Shown here piece after piece: positions 15,536 through 28,299 of a stretch of 55,366 nt of DNA. Under the pieces are notes generated by a model. It ran no database searches and was not told the DNA's origin. It saw nothing but the letters and a program-made list of their open reading frames with translations. The stretch comes from Nitrobacter sp. 62-23 (GTDB taxonomy: Bacteria; Pseudomonadota; Alphaproteobacteria; Rhizobiales; Xanthobacteraceae). Both the position numbers and the translations under genes were made by a program. Location: assembly GCF_001897285.1 (NCBI RefSeq), contig NZ_MKSM01000141.1, positions 1 to 55,366 of the forward strand. Direction: 5' to 3'. The stretch's first letter is position 1. Each line of letters starts with the position of its first letter.

Positions 15536-15955
15536 TTAATAGCGCATTTTGTCGGGAATTACCGCGCGAACGCCACCAAGAGGATCAGGGACATCGCCTT
15601 CGCGACGGGGAATCAAATGGATATGGCAATGGAAAATCGTCTGACCGGAAACCAAACCGATATTCGCGCCGACGTTGAAACCCTTCACCGACGGGTCGGC
15701 CTTCATGATCTCCAACCGGAGATGTCGCAACAACTCATTGGCTGCGGCCAGTTCCGATTCCGTCAGGTCAAAATAGGTTGCGGCATGGCGGCAGGGAAGA
15801 ACCAGGGTGTGCAAGTGTGTCACCGGCGTCGTGTCTCGGACCGCAAAGGTCAGTTCGTTTCGCGCGACGACGTTGGGAGTATCACGTAAGGCACAGAAAA
15901 CGCAGCCGGGCGCGTGAAGCCCCGTGTTCGACAGTTGGTTCTTTGCATCTGTCAT
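15536..15955 (-). CDS. HIT-family (histidine triad) nucleotide hydrolase or binding protein
   Basis: A 139-aa protein whose C-terminal half has the HIT signature FHCHIHLIPR (His-x-His-x-His) preceded by GFNVGANIGLVSGQT. An N-terminal C-x2-C pair (GCVFC) could hold zinc, as in several HIT proteins. HIT proteins hydrolyse nucleotidyl-phosphoramidates or dinucleoside polyphosphates in the cytoplasm. ATG 15955 was chosen because the sequence upstream is poor coding DNA; no clear ribosome-binding site is visible. It ends about 60 bases before aptamer 4, so it is not itself controlled by that aptamer, though read-through could link it to the downstream unit. Confidence 0.9.
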   Translation of the reverse strand: MTDAKNQLSNTGLHAPGCVFCALRDTPNVVARNELTFAVRDTTPVTHLHTLVLPCRHAATYFDLTESELAAANELLRHLRLEIMKADPSVKGFNVGANIGLVSGQTIFHCHIHLIPRREGDVPDPLGGVRAVIPDKMRY

Positions 15956-16332
15956 TTTCGAACTATGCGCTTTTGTCTTTAGTGGTTGCAGGTGGCATTT
16001 TGAAGAACACCCAAAGGCGTGCAGGCTGATTAAACGTTCGCGAGCTACCTTAAAATGATAAAGCCGTTGCCGCGCTATCCTTGCCCGAGTGTAGGGCGTG
16101 CGCAACAATGTCTGCTGTCAGCCTCGTCGGACTTTGGCTCGGGCAAATCCCGCCGGTCTCAAGAGGGGCAAAACCATCCTGAATCTCCGAGGGAGCAACG
16201 TCGGAGATCTTGGTACGATGATGAGATCAAGGCAACCACTGCCGCCCGCGGATCCGATTGGTCAATACTTTACCATCGGACTTGCGGGCATGCCGTAAGG
16301 CTTTGCCCACAACTGCTGTTATCCGTTTCAGC
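15956..16332. other. Intergenic boundary between the fluoride island and core genes
   Basis: About 380 bases without a supportable gene or aptamer. It contains the promoter region of the HIT gene and the 3' flank of nrdJ. I see no inverted repeats, att-like direct repeats or insertion-sequence ends. Confidence 0.4.
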
Positions 16333-19300
16333 TCACGAACATCCGGTCGTGGACCCGCACGTATCACACTTCATGCAGGTGCCGTTGCGTACCAGTGTGA
16401 AGTTGCCGCACTCCGGGCACATCTCGCCCTCATAGCCTCTCGCCTTCGCTTCTGCGCGGCGTTCTGCCTTGGTCGGCGCGGTTGAATGCGCGGCAACCTT
16501 GCTTCTTTGCTGCTGCTCCAGTCGCTCGGTCGGCGAGAGGTCGTGCTCGGTCTCCTGCTTCAGCGCGACTGCGCCTTCCGTCGCCTCGCCCGCATGCGAG
16601 GAGGAAAGGGGGGTCACCTTGGACCCGACACGACCTTCTCCCGCAAGGGGTGAGGGAGCAGAGGAACGTGTGCCGCCTTCGCTGGCTAGGGAGGAGGGAG
16701 CCGATCCGCGCGCCTCGCCACCGCCGCGCATGACGACGAGATTGTCGGTGCGCGAGCGGGTCAGCCCCTTGGAGACGTAGCGGGTGGCCTGCTGCGGCTG
16801 ACCTTCCGGCTCCTTGCCTTCCACGACGCCCTTGCCGATGGCGTCGAAACCGGATTCCGAGGGATCGACGTGGGCGAGGTCGAAGCGCGACATGTAGCTC
16901 ACCGCGAGTTCGCGGAAAACATAATCGAGGATCGAGGTCGCGTATTTGATCGAGTCGTTGCCCTGCACCGGACCCGCGGGTTCGAAACGGGTGAATGTGA
17001 AGGCGTCGACATATTCCTCCAGCGGCACGCCGTATTGCAGGCCCAATGAAACAGCAATGGCGAAGTTGTTGATGAAGGAGCGCAGTGCCGCGCCTTCCTT
17101 GTGCATGTCGATGAAGATCTCGCCCAGGCGCCCGTCATCGTATTCGCCGGTGCGCAGGTAAACCTTGTGGCCGCCGACGACCGCTTTCTGGGTGTAGCCC
17201 TTGCGGCGATCCGGCATCTTCTCGCGCTCGCGCATCACGATGATGCGTTCGACCAGCCGCTCCACCACCTTCTCGGAGACGGCGGCCGCGCGCGCAGCCA
17301 TCGGCTTTTCCAGCAGCGCCTCGATTGCATCGTCGTCTTCGTCATCGTCGGCGATGAGTTGCGAGTTGAGCGGCTGCGATAGTTTCGAGCCGTCGCGATA
17401 GAGCGCGTTGGCCTTCAGCGCCAGCTTCCAGGACAGCAGGTAGGCGGACTTGCAGTCTTCCACCGTGGCGTCGTTCGGCATGTTGATGGTTTTCGAGATC
17501 GCGCCCGAGATGAACGGCTGCGATGCCGCCATCATGCGAATGTGGCTTTCCACCGACAGATAGCGCTTGCCGATCTTGCCGCACGGATTGGCGCAATCGA
17601 ACACCGGATAGTGCTCGGCCTTGAGGTGCGGTGCGCCTTCCACTGTCATCGCGCCGCAGATGTGCACGTTGGCGGCCTCGATCTCGCGCCTGGTGAAGCC
17701 GACCGCTGCGAGCAGGTCGAAGGACGGCGACGCCAACACATCGGCGCCGATGCCGAGCGTGTCGCGGATGAAGTCTTCGCCGAAGGTCCACTTGTTGAAG
17801 GCGAACTTGATGTCGAATGCGGTCGGCAGCGCCTTCTCCACTTTCTCGATCGCCTCGTCGGTAAAACCCTTGGCCTTCAGGGTGGAGATGTTGATGCCGG
17901 GCGCGTTGGACAACGAGCCGTGACCGACCGCATAGGCCTCGATCTCGGCGATCTCGCTCTCGCGATAGCCGAGCGCGCGCAACCCTTCCGGCACCGCGCG
18001 GTTGATGATCTTCCAATAGCCGCCGCCGGCGAGCTTCTTGAACTTCACCAGCGCAAAGTCGGGCTCGATACCCGTGGTATCGCAGTCCATCACCAGGCCG
18101 ATGGTGCCGGTCGGAGCCACCACAGTGACCTGCGCGTTGCGATAGCCGTGCTGTTCGCCGAGCGCGAGCGCATCGTCCCATGCTCTCGTCGCGTGGGCGA
18201 CGAGGTCGGGTTGCGGGCAGGAGGCATGGTCGAGCGGCACCGGGTTGACGGCGAGGGCCTCATAGCCGGAAGCCTGACCGAGCGCGGCGCGGCGATGGTT
18301 TCGAATCACGCGCAGCATGTGGCTTGCGTTCTTCTTGTGGCCGGGGAAGGCGCCGAGTTCGCCGGCCATCTCGGCGGAGGTCTTGTAGGCGATGCCGGTC
18401 ATGATCGCGGTCAAGGCACCGCACAGCGCGCGGCCTTCCTTCGAGTCATAGGACAGGCCCATGGTCATCAACAGGCCGCCGATGTTGGCGAAGCCGAGGC
18501 CCAGCGTACGGAATTCGTAAGAGAGTTCCGCGATCGCCTTGGACGGGAACTGCGCCATCAGCACAGAGATTTCCAGCACCACGGTCCAGAGCCGGCACAG
18601 ATGCTCGTACGCCTCGACATCGAAGCGCTTCGTCGCAACGTCGTAAAACGTCAACAGATTGGTGGAGGCCAGATTGCAGGCGGTGTCGTCGAGGAACATG
18701 TATTCCGAGCACGGGTTCGACGCGCGGATGTCGCCGGACGCCTTGCAGGTGTGCCAGTCGTTCATCGTGGTGTTGAAGTGCAGCCCGGGATCGGCCGAGG
18801 CCCAGGCCGCATAGCCGATCTTCTCCCAGAGGTCGCGCGCCTTGAGAGTCTTCGTGACCTTCTTGTTGGTGCGGCCGATCAGATTCCAGTTGCCGTCGGT
18901 CTCGACCGCGCGCAGGAAGTCATCCCGCAGCGACACCGAGTTGTTTGAGTTCTGGCCGGAAACGGTGAGATAGGCCTCGCTGTCCCAGTCGGTGTCGTAG
19001 ACCGGGAAGTCGATATCCTTGTAGCCTTGCCTGGCGAATTGAATGACGCGCTTGATGTAGTTGTCCGGCACCAGCGCGCGACGCGCCAGCTTGATCTCCC
19101 GGCGCAGCGCCGGATTCTTCTCCGGCACGAAGCAATCGTCGCCCGAGCCTTCGCAGTTGACGCAGGCGCGCATCACCGCCTTGAGGTGCTTCTGGTTGAT
19201 CCTGGAGCCGGTGACGAGCGCGGCGACCTTCTGCTCTTCCTTCACCTTCCAGTCGATGTACTGCTCGATATCCGGATGATCGGCATCGACCACAACCATC

Positions 19301-20136
19301 TTGGCGGCGCGGCGCGTGGTGCCGCCGCTCTTGATCGCGCCCGCGGCACGATCGCCGATCTTGAGGAAGCTCATCAGGCCCGAGGAACGGCCGCCGCCGG
19401 ACAGGCGCTCGCCTTCCCCGCGCAGCCGCGAGAAGTTGGAGCCGGTGCCGGAGCCGTATTTGAACAGGCGCGCCTCGCGCACCCACAGGTCCATGATGCC
19501 GCCCTCGTTGACGAGGTCGTCCTCGATGCCTTGGATGAAACAGGCGTGCGGCTGCGGATGTTCGTAGGCCGACTTCGACCTGGTCATCTTGCCGGTCTTG
19601 AAGTCGACGTAGGAGTGGCCCTGGCCGGGGCCGTCGATGCCATAGGCCCAGTGCAGGCCGGTGTTGAACCACTGCGGCGAGTTCGGCGCGACCATCTGGC
19701 GCGCCAGCATGTAGCGCAGCTCGTCATTGAAGGCGCGCGCGTCATCTTCCGAACTGAAGTAGCCGCCTTTCCAGCCCCAATAGGTCCAGCAGCCGGCAAG
19801 ACGATCGAACACCTGCTTGGACGACGTTTCGCCGCCGAAGCGTTCGGCCTCGGGCAGGGCGGCGAGCGCGTCCGTGTCGGGCACCGAACGCCACAGCCAT
19901 GAGGGGACCGTCTCTTCCTCAATTTTCTTCAGACGTGCCGCAACGCCCGCTTTGCGGAAATACTTTTGCGCGAGCACGTCGGAGGCGACCTGCGACCAGA
20001 ATTCAGGCACCTCGACGTTCTCGAGGCGAAACACCACCGAGCCGTCCGGATTGCGGATCTCGCTCGTCGTCAGCCGGAAATTGATCTCCGCATAGGGTGA
20101 CTGCCCGTCCCTGGTGTAGCGCCGTTCGAATCTCAT
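16333..20136 (-). CDS. nrdJ: Adenosylcobalamin-dependent (class II) ribonucleotide reductase
   Basis: Reduces ribonucleotides to deoxyribonucleotides using a B12 radical; 1267 aa. The active-site segment [19 protein letters not shown] carries the N, C and E of the radical/general-base set, with the radical-cysteine partners around NSNNSVSL and the loop [20 protein letters not shown]. The C-terminus has the redox/zinc-type cysteines ([10 protein letters not shown], then [14 protein letters not shown]). The ATG at 20136 has AAGGG 3 bases upstream. Between residues about 1139 and 1187 a low-complexity Ser/Gly/Ala linker is encoded by an interspersed repeat inserted in frame. I see no cobalamin riboswitch in the leader. 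The gene starts the core-genome part of the window. Confidence 0.95.
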   Translation of the reverse strand: MRFERRYTRDGQSPYAEINFRLTTSEIRNPDGSVVFRLENVEVPEFWSQVASDVLAQKYFRKAGVAARLKKIEEETVPSWLWRSVPDTDALAALPEAERFGGETSSKQVFDRLAGCWTYWGWKGGYFSSEDDARAFNDELRYMLARQMVAPNSPQWFNTGLHWAYGIDGPGQGHSYVDFKTGKMTRSKSAYEHPQPHACFIQGIEDDLVNEGGIMDLWVREARLFKYGSGTGSNFSRLRGEGERLSGGGRSSGLMSFLKIGDRAAGAIKSGGTTRRAAKMVVVDADHPDIEQYIDWKVKEEQKVAALVTGSRINQKHLKAVMRACVNCEGSGDDCFVPEKNPALRREIKLARRALVPDNYIKRVIQFARQGYKDIDFPVYDTDWDSEAYLTVSGQNSNNSVSLRDDFLRAVETDGNWNLIGRTNKKVTKTLKARDLWEKIGYAAWASADPGLHFNTTMNDWHTCKASGDIRASNPCSEYMFLDDTACNLASTNLLTFYDVATKRFDVEAYEHLCRLWTVVLEISVLMAQFPSKAIAELSYEFRTLGLGFANIGGLLMTMGLSYDSKEGRALCGALTAIMTGIAYKTSAEMAGELGAFPGHKKNASHMLRVIRNHRRAALGQASGYEALAVNPVPLDHASCPQPDLVAHATRAWDDALALGEQHGYRNAQVTVVAPTGTIGLVMDCDTTGIEPDFALVKFKKLAGGGYWKIINRAVPEGLRALGYRESEIAEIEAYAVGHGSLSNAPGINISTLKAKGFTDEAIEKVEKALPTAFDIKFAFNKWTFGEDFIRDTLGIGADVLASPSFDLLAAVGFTRREIEAANVHICGAMTVEGAPHLKAEHYPVFDCANPCGKIGKRYLSVESHIRMMAASQPFISGAISKTINMPNDATVEDCKSAYLLSWKLALKANALYRDGSKLSQPLNSQLIADDDEDDDAIEALLEKPMAARAAAVSEKVVERLVERIIVMREREKMPDRRKGYTQKAVVGGHKVYLRTGEYDDGRLGEIFIDMHKEGAALRSFINNFAIAVSLGLQYGVPLEEYVDAFTFTRFEPAGPVQGNDSIKYATSILDYVFRELAVSYMSRFDLAHVDPSESGFDAIGKGVVEGKEPEGQPQQATRYVSKGLTRSRTDNLVVMRGGGEARGSAPSSLASEGGTRSSAPSPLAGEGRVGSKVTPLSSSHAGEATEGAVALKQETEHDLSPTERLEQQQRSKVAAHSTAPTKAERRAEAKARGYEGEMCPECGNFTLVRNGTCMKCDTCGSTTGCS
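16575..16720. repeat. Interspersed palindromic repeat inserted in frame within nrdJ
   Basis: This stretch reads as SSLASEGG and SPLAGEGR peptide pieces on the minus strand and contains ACCTTCTCCCGCAAGGGGTG and GAGGGAGCAGAGG type segments. Such purine/pyrimidine-biased palindromes recur between genes of this group; compare 25320-25375 and 51121-51240. It lies in the linker before the C-terminal cysteine motif, a place that tolerates insertion. Confidence 0.6.
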
Positions 20137-20866
20137 GTCCCTTGCCCCGTCACTGTCCGCGCCGCTTAAGCGGCATCGGCGATTTCCATTCGCGGACTTT
20201 TTTGGTCCGCAGTTCGGCCGCGCGTTCCTGGCCGTCGATCCTCTGGAGCACGAACGGGGACAGAATTGGCTCCGCCGCCGATCATACCCTAACGCCCCAC
20301 ACTGCGATTTGAGCCTTTTGGCCCGTTTTTGACGTCCCCAAACGTCTTGTCGCCAACGCAGACACCCCCACGACCCCGTCGCCAACCGGCCGACGAAGTG
20401 TTCATAATGGAACCCTTGAGGGAGGCTCGGCGTGACCCAGTTACATGCGCGTCGAGCGGATCAAAAGCTAAGGCAACCCTCTCCACACAGTCAAGGATTA
20501 GTATTCATTCCTCAATGAAACACTAAATATGGTGGAAAGAGAGGAAAACCACGGGGGGACTCGCCTTGGACGAGGTCAAGTATCGGTGAGTCCTCAAGGA
20601 TTCCCAAACGAAAGAATCCCCACAGGGCCTGCAGAGACGAGCTTCTCACGCTGTTCACAAGGACAACTATTTATTGATCCTGAGGGGTTGCGTTCCAGCG
20701 ACTCGGGGACCCTTTTCCCGCGGGAGGCGGGCCGGCGTCCGATGCGAGCGCGGCGTCGTCGTTCTGGCGGTGGTTTCCGCCTGATTTTTTCGATTATCCG
20801 AACTCGCGTGAACAGGCTCGAATCACAACGAGCGTTGCCGGAGCCTGTTCGACTGCGCGGAATCAG
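20137..20866. other. Long intergenic region upstream of nrdJ
   Basis: About 730 bases. Contained are a small perfect hairpin near 20195-20215 (GCGGAC and GTCCGC arms around an A-rich loop) and a CCGCTTAAGCGG palindrome near 20162-20173. Both lie in the nrdJ leader on the minus strand. No gene or known riboswitch is supported. Confidence 0.4.
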
Positions 20867-20947
20867 ACTCGTCGCTTATCTTGTTTGTTTGATTTGTTTG
20901 AGCATGATCTTTTCCCGAAAACCGGTTTCGCTGTTCGGGATCATGCT
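20867..20947. repeat. Interspersed repeat with two nested hairpins
   Basis: GAATCAGACTCGT is followed by a palindrome with GAGCATGAT and ATCATGCTC arms and an inner CCCGAA/TTCGGG stem. A second copy lies in inverted orientation at 41035-41135, so this is a dispersed family. Confidence 0.7.
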
Positions 20948-20973
20948 CCCGTGATGAGGAGCCTGAAATAAAG

Positions 20974-21002
20974 AAGGAGCGGCGCGCAGGGCACCGCTCC
21001 TT
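20974..21002 (-). terminator. Terminator of the BA14K gene
   Basis: A 9-bp perfect stem (AAGGAGCGG with CCGCTCCTT) and an 11-base loop. On the minus strand it is followed by CTTTATTTC. It lies about 48 bases after the stop of the BA14K gene. Confidence 0.7.
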
Positions 21003-21049
21003 GATTTGAGAGACCGGCGGGTCAAGAATCCCGCGCGCCAGGGACCGAA

Positions 21050-21574
21050 TTACGGGCAGGGGTGACGCAGACCGTCATAGCCAAGATAGGTTCCCGAACT
21101 GACGTCGTATGACTTGAACCTCTGCTGGCAATAAGCGATGTCGCCGGCGTTGCTTGGAACAACCTCGGCGACCGGACCGTCGTCATAGCCGTAGTCATCA
21201 TAGTAATAGGGGCTTGCGAACGCACTGCCGATCGCTGAGCCTACGACGAAGCCCGGGAAGAAGCCACCACCGCCATAGTAGCCGCCGCCCCAGCGATGAC
21301 CTCCGCCATGCCAGTGCCCACCATGCCAGCCGCCGCCACCGGCCCAATGTCGGCCGCCGCCACCGGCCCAATTTCCGCCGCCACCGCCACCACCCGGTCG
21401 CATGCCCATGTGACCACCTCCGCCACCATGACCCATATGCCCGCCGCCGCCACCAACGTGGCCGCCACCGCCAGAATACTGAGCTTTTGTTTGCGCGGAG
21501 CTGGGGGAAGTCGTGGCCAGCGGCACTGCAAGCGCAATGACAGCCGCGGCTAATACTGGTTTGAAACTCAACAT
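21050..21574 (-). CDS. Secreted Gly/His-rich BA14K-domain protein
   Basis: A 174-aa protein. MLSFKPVLAAAVIALAVP plus a small-residue segment ending SSAQ forms a signal peptide. A long glycine/histidine/tryptophan-rich repeat region follows (GGGGHMGHGGGGGHMG type). The C-terminus is a BA14K motif: YCQQRFKSYDVSSGTYLGYD then HPCP, with two cysteines. BA14K proteins are cell-envelope proteins of Rhizobiales; lectin-like or immunoreactive properties were described in Brucella, and the role here is unknown. ATG 21574 has a GGAG site 8 bases upstream and matches the signal peptide start. The His/Gly region could bind metal, which is inference. Confidence 0.85.
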   Translation of the reverse strand: MLSFKPVLAAAVIALAVPLATTSPSSAQTKAQYSGGGGHVGGGGGHMGHGGGGGHMGMRPGGGGGGGNWAGGGGRHWAGGGGWHGGHWHGGGHRWGGGYYGGGGFFPGFVVGSAIGSAFASPYYYDDYGYDDGPVAEVVPSNAGDIAYCQQRFKSYDVSSGTYLGYDGLRHPCP

Positions 21575-21789
21575 ATTTTCAACTCCGTATCGTGATTCCG
21601 GTGTATCGAGCCTTGGATTCCAACGTGGCAATGCAAAGCAAGTTCCGCAATGCAGGTTACGGAATTTTCATCCAGCCCTCCTGTCTTTCTACTCTTCCTC
21701 GCAGCGAATCCGAAAGACGACACCGGCAGAGGAAAACAGACGGTCAAAAGATCTGATCAACCCGATTAAACCGACAGGCACGACTGGCG

Positions 21790-24852
<3,063 letters not shown>

Positions 24853-25467
24853 AACGGGCTTTTCCGGACGCGAAAGCCGCGCCGCGTTCGGGCGCGCCGC
24901 ACCGGATAGAAGTTCCCGGCCAGCGCCATGTTGCGGTTATCGCAGGAACGTAGATAGAACGGCGGACGATTTCCAGAGGGATGACGCCGATCATCACCGA
25001 TTTCGTCGCGGAGGAGGTGGTAAGCGCGATTTACCCGTGTGCGCGGTGGCGCGCCAGAGAATACGAGTTTCTGCAACCGGAGGCAGCCCCGAATCGCTTA
25101 GCCGAAGGCGTCCTCAACTATCCGATGGGTCCTGTTTAGCCAGGAAGGAGGGCACAAAGACTTTTTTCGATTTTGATGGAAACACCTGCCACGAACGAAG
25201 CGCGCTTCCTCCCATCCAACTCGAGGTTTACCCGAGTTGGCCAACCTTGATGTCAAAGGATAAATCCGACTTTGATTCGGAGAGAGGGTCGGGGTGAAGG
25301 GTTACTCCTTCAGAAATGCTCGACCCCTTACCCGGAGCCTTCGGCTCCGACCTCTCCCCACGGGGAGAGGCGAAGTATCATCCGGGTCGAATTTCATCAA
25401 AATCGAAAACGCTCCAGCAGATTTATCCCGGGTGTTGCGGCCGGCACAAGCAAACAAGCACAAGCAA
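24853..25467. other. Intergenic region between uvrA and the outer-membrane gene
   Basis: About 615 bases with no supported gene. Near 25320-25375 there is a palindromic repeat (GGAGCCTTCGGCTCC arms and a CTCTCCCCACGGGGAGAG stem) of the same family as those inside uvrA and nrdJ. The promoter of uvrA must lie in its left part. Confidence 0.45.
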
Positions 25468-25498
25468 CAAAAAGGCCGGCAGAAAGCCGGCCTTTTGT
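25468..25498 (-). terminator. Terminator of the outer-membrane barrel gene
   Basis: Minus strand: AAAAGGCCGGC, loop TTTCT, GCCGGCCTTTTTG. This is a perfect GC stem with a U-run on the minus strand, about 30 bases after the stop codon at 25529. An A-run on the other side makes it potentially bidirectional. Confidence 0.9.
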
Positions 25499-25528
25499 AG
25501 TTCCGAGAGATGTTCGGATCAGATGCGA

Positions 25529-26299
25529 TCAGTACCGCGCAACGGCCGGGCCACCCCAGCGATAGTTGATGCGAGCGGTGACAAGGTCCACGTCCTGACT
25601 GATTTTATCGGTTCCGTACACCGTACCGGCGGGAGCATTTACATCCACACCGTTGCTGATGAAGTTGTGGGTGCTGCTGCCCATGAAGATGTGATCGTAC
25701 TCGAAGCCAAGCGACCAGTTCGGTGCGAAGCCATATTCAAGGCCGACACCAACCGTGGCGCCCCAACGGGTGTTGTTGACATTGTCGGTCAGTGCAACGC
25801 CGGTAGCCGTATCGAGGCTTCGATAGCGGTTGGACGTCACCGCGGCGCCACCCTTCACATAGAGCAAAGTGGCATCCCAAGCGTAGCCGATCTGGCCGGT
25901 GAACAGGCCAAACGCCTCAAGGCGGCTGTCGTTGGTGACGAGAGGGTTGATGAGGCTGGCATTGCGACCGTTCAGATCGGCCCAGTTGCCCTGGGCTTCA
26001 AGGCCGAACACCCAGTTGCTGGACTGCCAGCGATAGCCGATCTGGCCACCGACCGTGCCGCCGGTTGCGTCATGGCAACCTTCGGAGCCAGCCGGGGGCA
26101 AGGTATAGTCCCAGCAGTTCCGGCTCGATCCCCAGCCGCCGTTCGCGCCGACGTAGACACCGCTCCAGTCAAAGATCGCGGCCACCATCGGAGGAGGGGC
26201 CTTCGTATAGTGGTGCGGGGCGAGGTCGGCTGCGGCGGCGGGCGCCGCGGCGAAGCCGATGGCGAGAGCACCCACGGCGCCGATCAGTAGCTTGTTCAT
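25529..26299 (-). CDS. Outer-membrane beta-barrel protein (Omp25/31-like)
   Basis: A 256-aa protein. It has the signal peptide MNKLLIGAVGALAIGFAAAP with cleavage after AAA, then an eight-strand barrel of the Rhizobiales Omp25/31 type with WSGVYVGANGGWG at the start, GGQIGYRWQ, GQIGYAWD and LLYVKGGAA strands, and the terminal strand VTARINYRWGGP. Two cysteines (NCWDY and GCHD) may form a loop disulfide. Such proteins are structural outer-membrane proteins. ATG 26299 was chosen because the signal peptide starts there and GGGGA lies upstream. It interrupts the common uvrA-ssb arrangement. Confidence 0.9.
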   Translation of the reverse strand: MNKLLIGAVGALAIGFAAAPAAAADLAPHHYTKAPPPMVAAIFDWSGVYVGANGGWGSSRNCWDYTLPPAGSEGCHDATGGTVGGQIGYRWQSSNWVFGLEAQGNWADLNGRNASLINPLVTNDSRLEAFGLFTGQIGYAWDATLLYVKGGAAVTSNRYRSLDTATGVALTDNVNNTRWGATVGVGLEYGFAPNWSLGFEYDHIFMGSSTHNFISNGVDVNAPAGTVYGTDKISQDVDLVTARINYRWGGPAVARY

Positions 26300-26650
26300 T
26301 GCAAATCCCCGAATTTCAAACTTTGTTTGGACGCGAGCGCTGAATTTCATGGATGCTGTATATCCCCCGGCGTTGAAAAAAGCCGTCTCTCAAAAGCAAC
26401 ACTCGGCTCAAATTGATCCTAATTCCCCAGGCGCAGAAACCCGCCTACGGCTTTTGCGACCTCGCGACATCCCTCTTGAGAACAAAGATGGAACATTCTA
26501 TATTCGGCCGGTGGATAACCGGTGAATTGACCGTCTCCACAAGACGACGGGAGTGTAGGGTCGCGACCGCTGCCGCGAGGGACGGTGCCGGTGTTTAACC
26601 GGCGGCATCCATTCGTATCGGCAAATCGGGGTGGAGATTGGAGAACGGCG

Positions 26651-27142
26651 ATGGCGGGTAGCGTGAACAAGGTCATTCTGATCGGCAATCTCGGCGCTGA
26701 TCCCGAAATCAAGCGGACCCAAGACGGGCGGCCGATCGCCAACTTGCGAATCGCCACGTCTGAAAGCTGGCGCGACAGGACCAGTGGCGAGCGCAAGGAA
26801 AAAACCGAGTGGCATCGGGTTGTGATATTCAACGAGGGCCTGTGCAAGATCGCTGAGCAGTACCTGAAAAAAGGCTCGAAGGTTTATATCGAGGGCCAGT
26901 TGCAGACCCGCAAATGGACGGATCAGAGCGGGGTCGAAAAATACTCCACCGAAGTCGTGCTGCAAAATTTCAACTCGGCGCTGACGATGCTCGATGGCCG
27001 CAATAGCGGCGGAGGCGGGGGGAATTTTGGATCGGACGATTCCGGAGGCGATTTCGGATCGGGAGGCTCATCCGGCGGCCCGCGCCGCGCCGTTGCAGCT
27101 GGTGTCCGCCGCAGCGATATGGATGACGATATTCCCTTCTAG
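26651..27142 (+). CDS. ssb: Single-stranded DNA-binding protein
   Basis: A 163-aa protein. The OB fold covers residues 1-110 ([57 protein letters not shown]). A glycine-rich flexible tail follows, with the acidic protein-interaction tip DMDDDIPF. It coats single-stranded DNA in replication and repair and recruits partners through the tip. ATG 26651 has GGAGA 6 bases upstream and begins the conserved MAGSVNKV sequence; the longer frame from 26585 adds non-conserved residues. Length and layout are normal. Confidence 0.97.
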   Translation: MAGSVNKVILIGNLGADPEIKRTQDGRPIANLRIATSESWRDRTSGERKEKTEWHRVVIFNEGLCKIAEQYLKKGSKVYIEGQLQTRKWTDQSGVEKYSTEVVLQNFNSALTMLDGRNSGGGGGNFGSDDSGGDFGSGGSSGGPRRAVAAGVRRSDMDDDIPF

Positions 27143-27147
27143 CGTTG

Positions 27148-27222
27148 ACGCGTTTTCTTCACGCGCACCGGATTCCAGCCTCGGGTCAAGCCCGAGGACA
27201 TGCTTCGTTCGAAAACGCTATA
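27148..27222. repeat. Interspersed repeat downstream of ssb
   Basis: ACGCGTTTTCTTCACGCG, then CCTCGGGTCAAGCCCGAGG (a perfect stem), then TTCGAAAACG. Related copies occur at 33358-33405, 41255-41320 and 46398-46475. Confidence 0.75.
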
Positions 27223-27277
27223 GTGGGGCGGTTCAGACGTTCGGCCCTATCGTGACGATTTCATGCGCAGGGTCGCC

Positions 27278-27730
27278 ATGACGACAAGCGCCAAGATCTG
27301 GCTCAATCTTCTCTGCTCAATTTTCGCACTACAGTTTTACTGTGCGGTTGCGATCGCGGATGACGCGACTGATATCAGAACGCGCCTGCAACAATGGACG
27401 GCGAGCTTCAATAGTGGAGACAAGTTCGGAGCCTGCGACCTGTTCTCGAAGTCACTGGTTTCTGACGTCCAGGGCCAGGGTAGCGCTGGTTACGAAACGC
27501 GTTGCGCAACGATCAGCAAGGCGCTCGATGATCCCCACAGGACATTCCGCTATGACCTCGACGTCAAAGAGATCATCGTGGACAGAACCATCGCGGTTGT
27601 CCGTCTGAACTGGACCCTGAAGATAAATCCCGGCGATCTGATCAGCAGGGAGACGGGCCTCGATGTCTTTCGAAAAGAGGGCGACGGGCGATGGCGGATT
27701 ATTCGGTTTATAGCCTATAGCCCTGAATAG
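27278..27730 (+). CDS. Secreted SnoaL/DUF4440-like (NTF2-fold) protein of unknown function
   Basis: A 150-aa protein with an N-terminal hydrophobic segment (AKIWLNLLCSIFALQFYCAVAIA) read as a signal peptide, followed by an NTF2-like pattern: an amphipathic helix (RTRLQQWTASFNSGD), KFGACDLFSKSLVSD, and curved strands ending TGLDVFRKEGDGRWRIIRFI. Proteins of this fold bind small ligands or act as small enzymes; the substrate cannot be told. ATG 27278 was chosen over 27263 because AGGG lies 6 bases upstream. It stands alone. Confidence 0.7.
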   Translation: MTTSAKIWLNLLCSIFALQFYCAVAIADDATDIRTRLQQWTASFNSGDKFGACDLFSKSLVSDVQGQGSAGYETRCATISKALDDPHRTFRYDLDVKEIIVDRTIAVVRLNWTLKINPGDLISRETGLDVFRKEGDGRWRIIRFIAYSPE

Positions 27731-28129
27731 CCTGCGATTTCCATCCGTTGTGTGAAACCCCGCAAGCGATGTCGCAACGAATGAAAACAAAAAGACAGGG
27801 TGGCGATCCCAGCAGAAATCCGGCCTGCATCAACGGCTAGCCCGGAACAGAACCGGGGCGCGATAGCAGCCGAACAGCGGGGGTTAACTGAGTAATCGAG
27901 GGCGGTCTTCTATTGAGAAAGACCGATCCCGCATACTTCAATGCTTAGGAGGCCTGCATTCTGCAGCCTCAGCTTCGTGTGGCGAACAACACCACCGCCG
28001 ATCTGGCTTAACTGGATCGACGGGACGAAGATCGATCATGCGAAGAAGTGATCATCATCGACAGTCTGTGATCGCCGACACCTTCATCGCGAATATCGAC
28101 GAGGCGATGAACCACTACGAGGTTCGCGC
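27731..28129. other. Intergenic, no gene supported
   Basis: About 400 bases that probably include decayed flank of the insertion sequence at 28130-28299. I see no inverted repeat end or intact gene. Confidence 0.35.
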
Positions 28130-28299
28130 CACGAGCCGAGAAGAAAGTGGGAGCGCATCGATCGTAACGGGCGTGGATGCGCCGCCAGTCCTTCAGCCTG
28201 CCGAACGTGTTTTCGATCTTATGCCGTTGGCGAGAGAGGATGCGGTCATGTTCAATCGGCTTTTGCGCGGTTGGACTTCGATGGGATGTAGGCCGTGAT
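28130..28299 (-). pseudogene. C-terminal fragment of an IS5-family transposase
   Basis: Minus-strand pieces read [15 protein letters not shown], then after a one-base frameshift EHDRILSRQRHKIENTFGRL, KDWRRIHARYDRC. This is the conserved end of IS5-family (IS427-like) transposases, including the catalytic glutamate of the DDE triad in RHKIEN. The N-terminal parts are missing. It abuts the 3' end of the RNA methyltransferase gene exactly. Confidence 0.8.

Noticed and set aside
17542..18948. Long plus-strand frame opposite nrdJ (468 codons) and similar ones opposite uvrA, katG and hyfB
   Set aside because: Antisense shadows of well-identified genes in high-G+C DNA; no domains and no ribosome-binding sites.
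20137..20300. Cobalamin riboswitch in front of the B12-dependent reductase
   Set aside because: No B12-box or matching core was found; only small unrelated hairpins.
20529..20954. Plus-strand 141-codon frame upstream of the BA14K gene
   Set aside because: Covers an interspersed repeat hairpin, has odd composition and no homology pattern.
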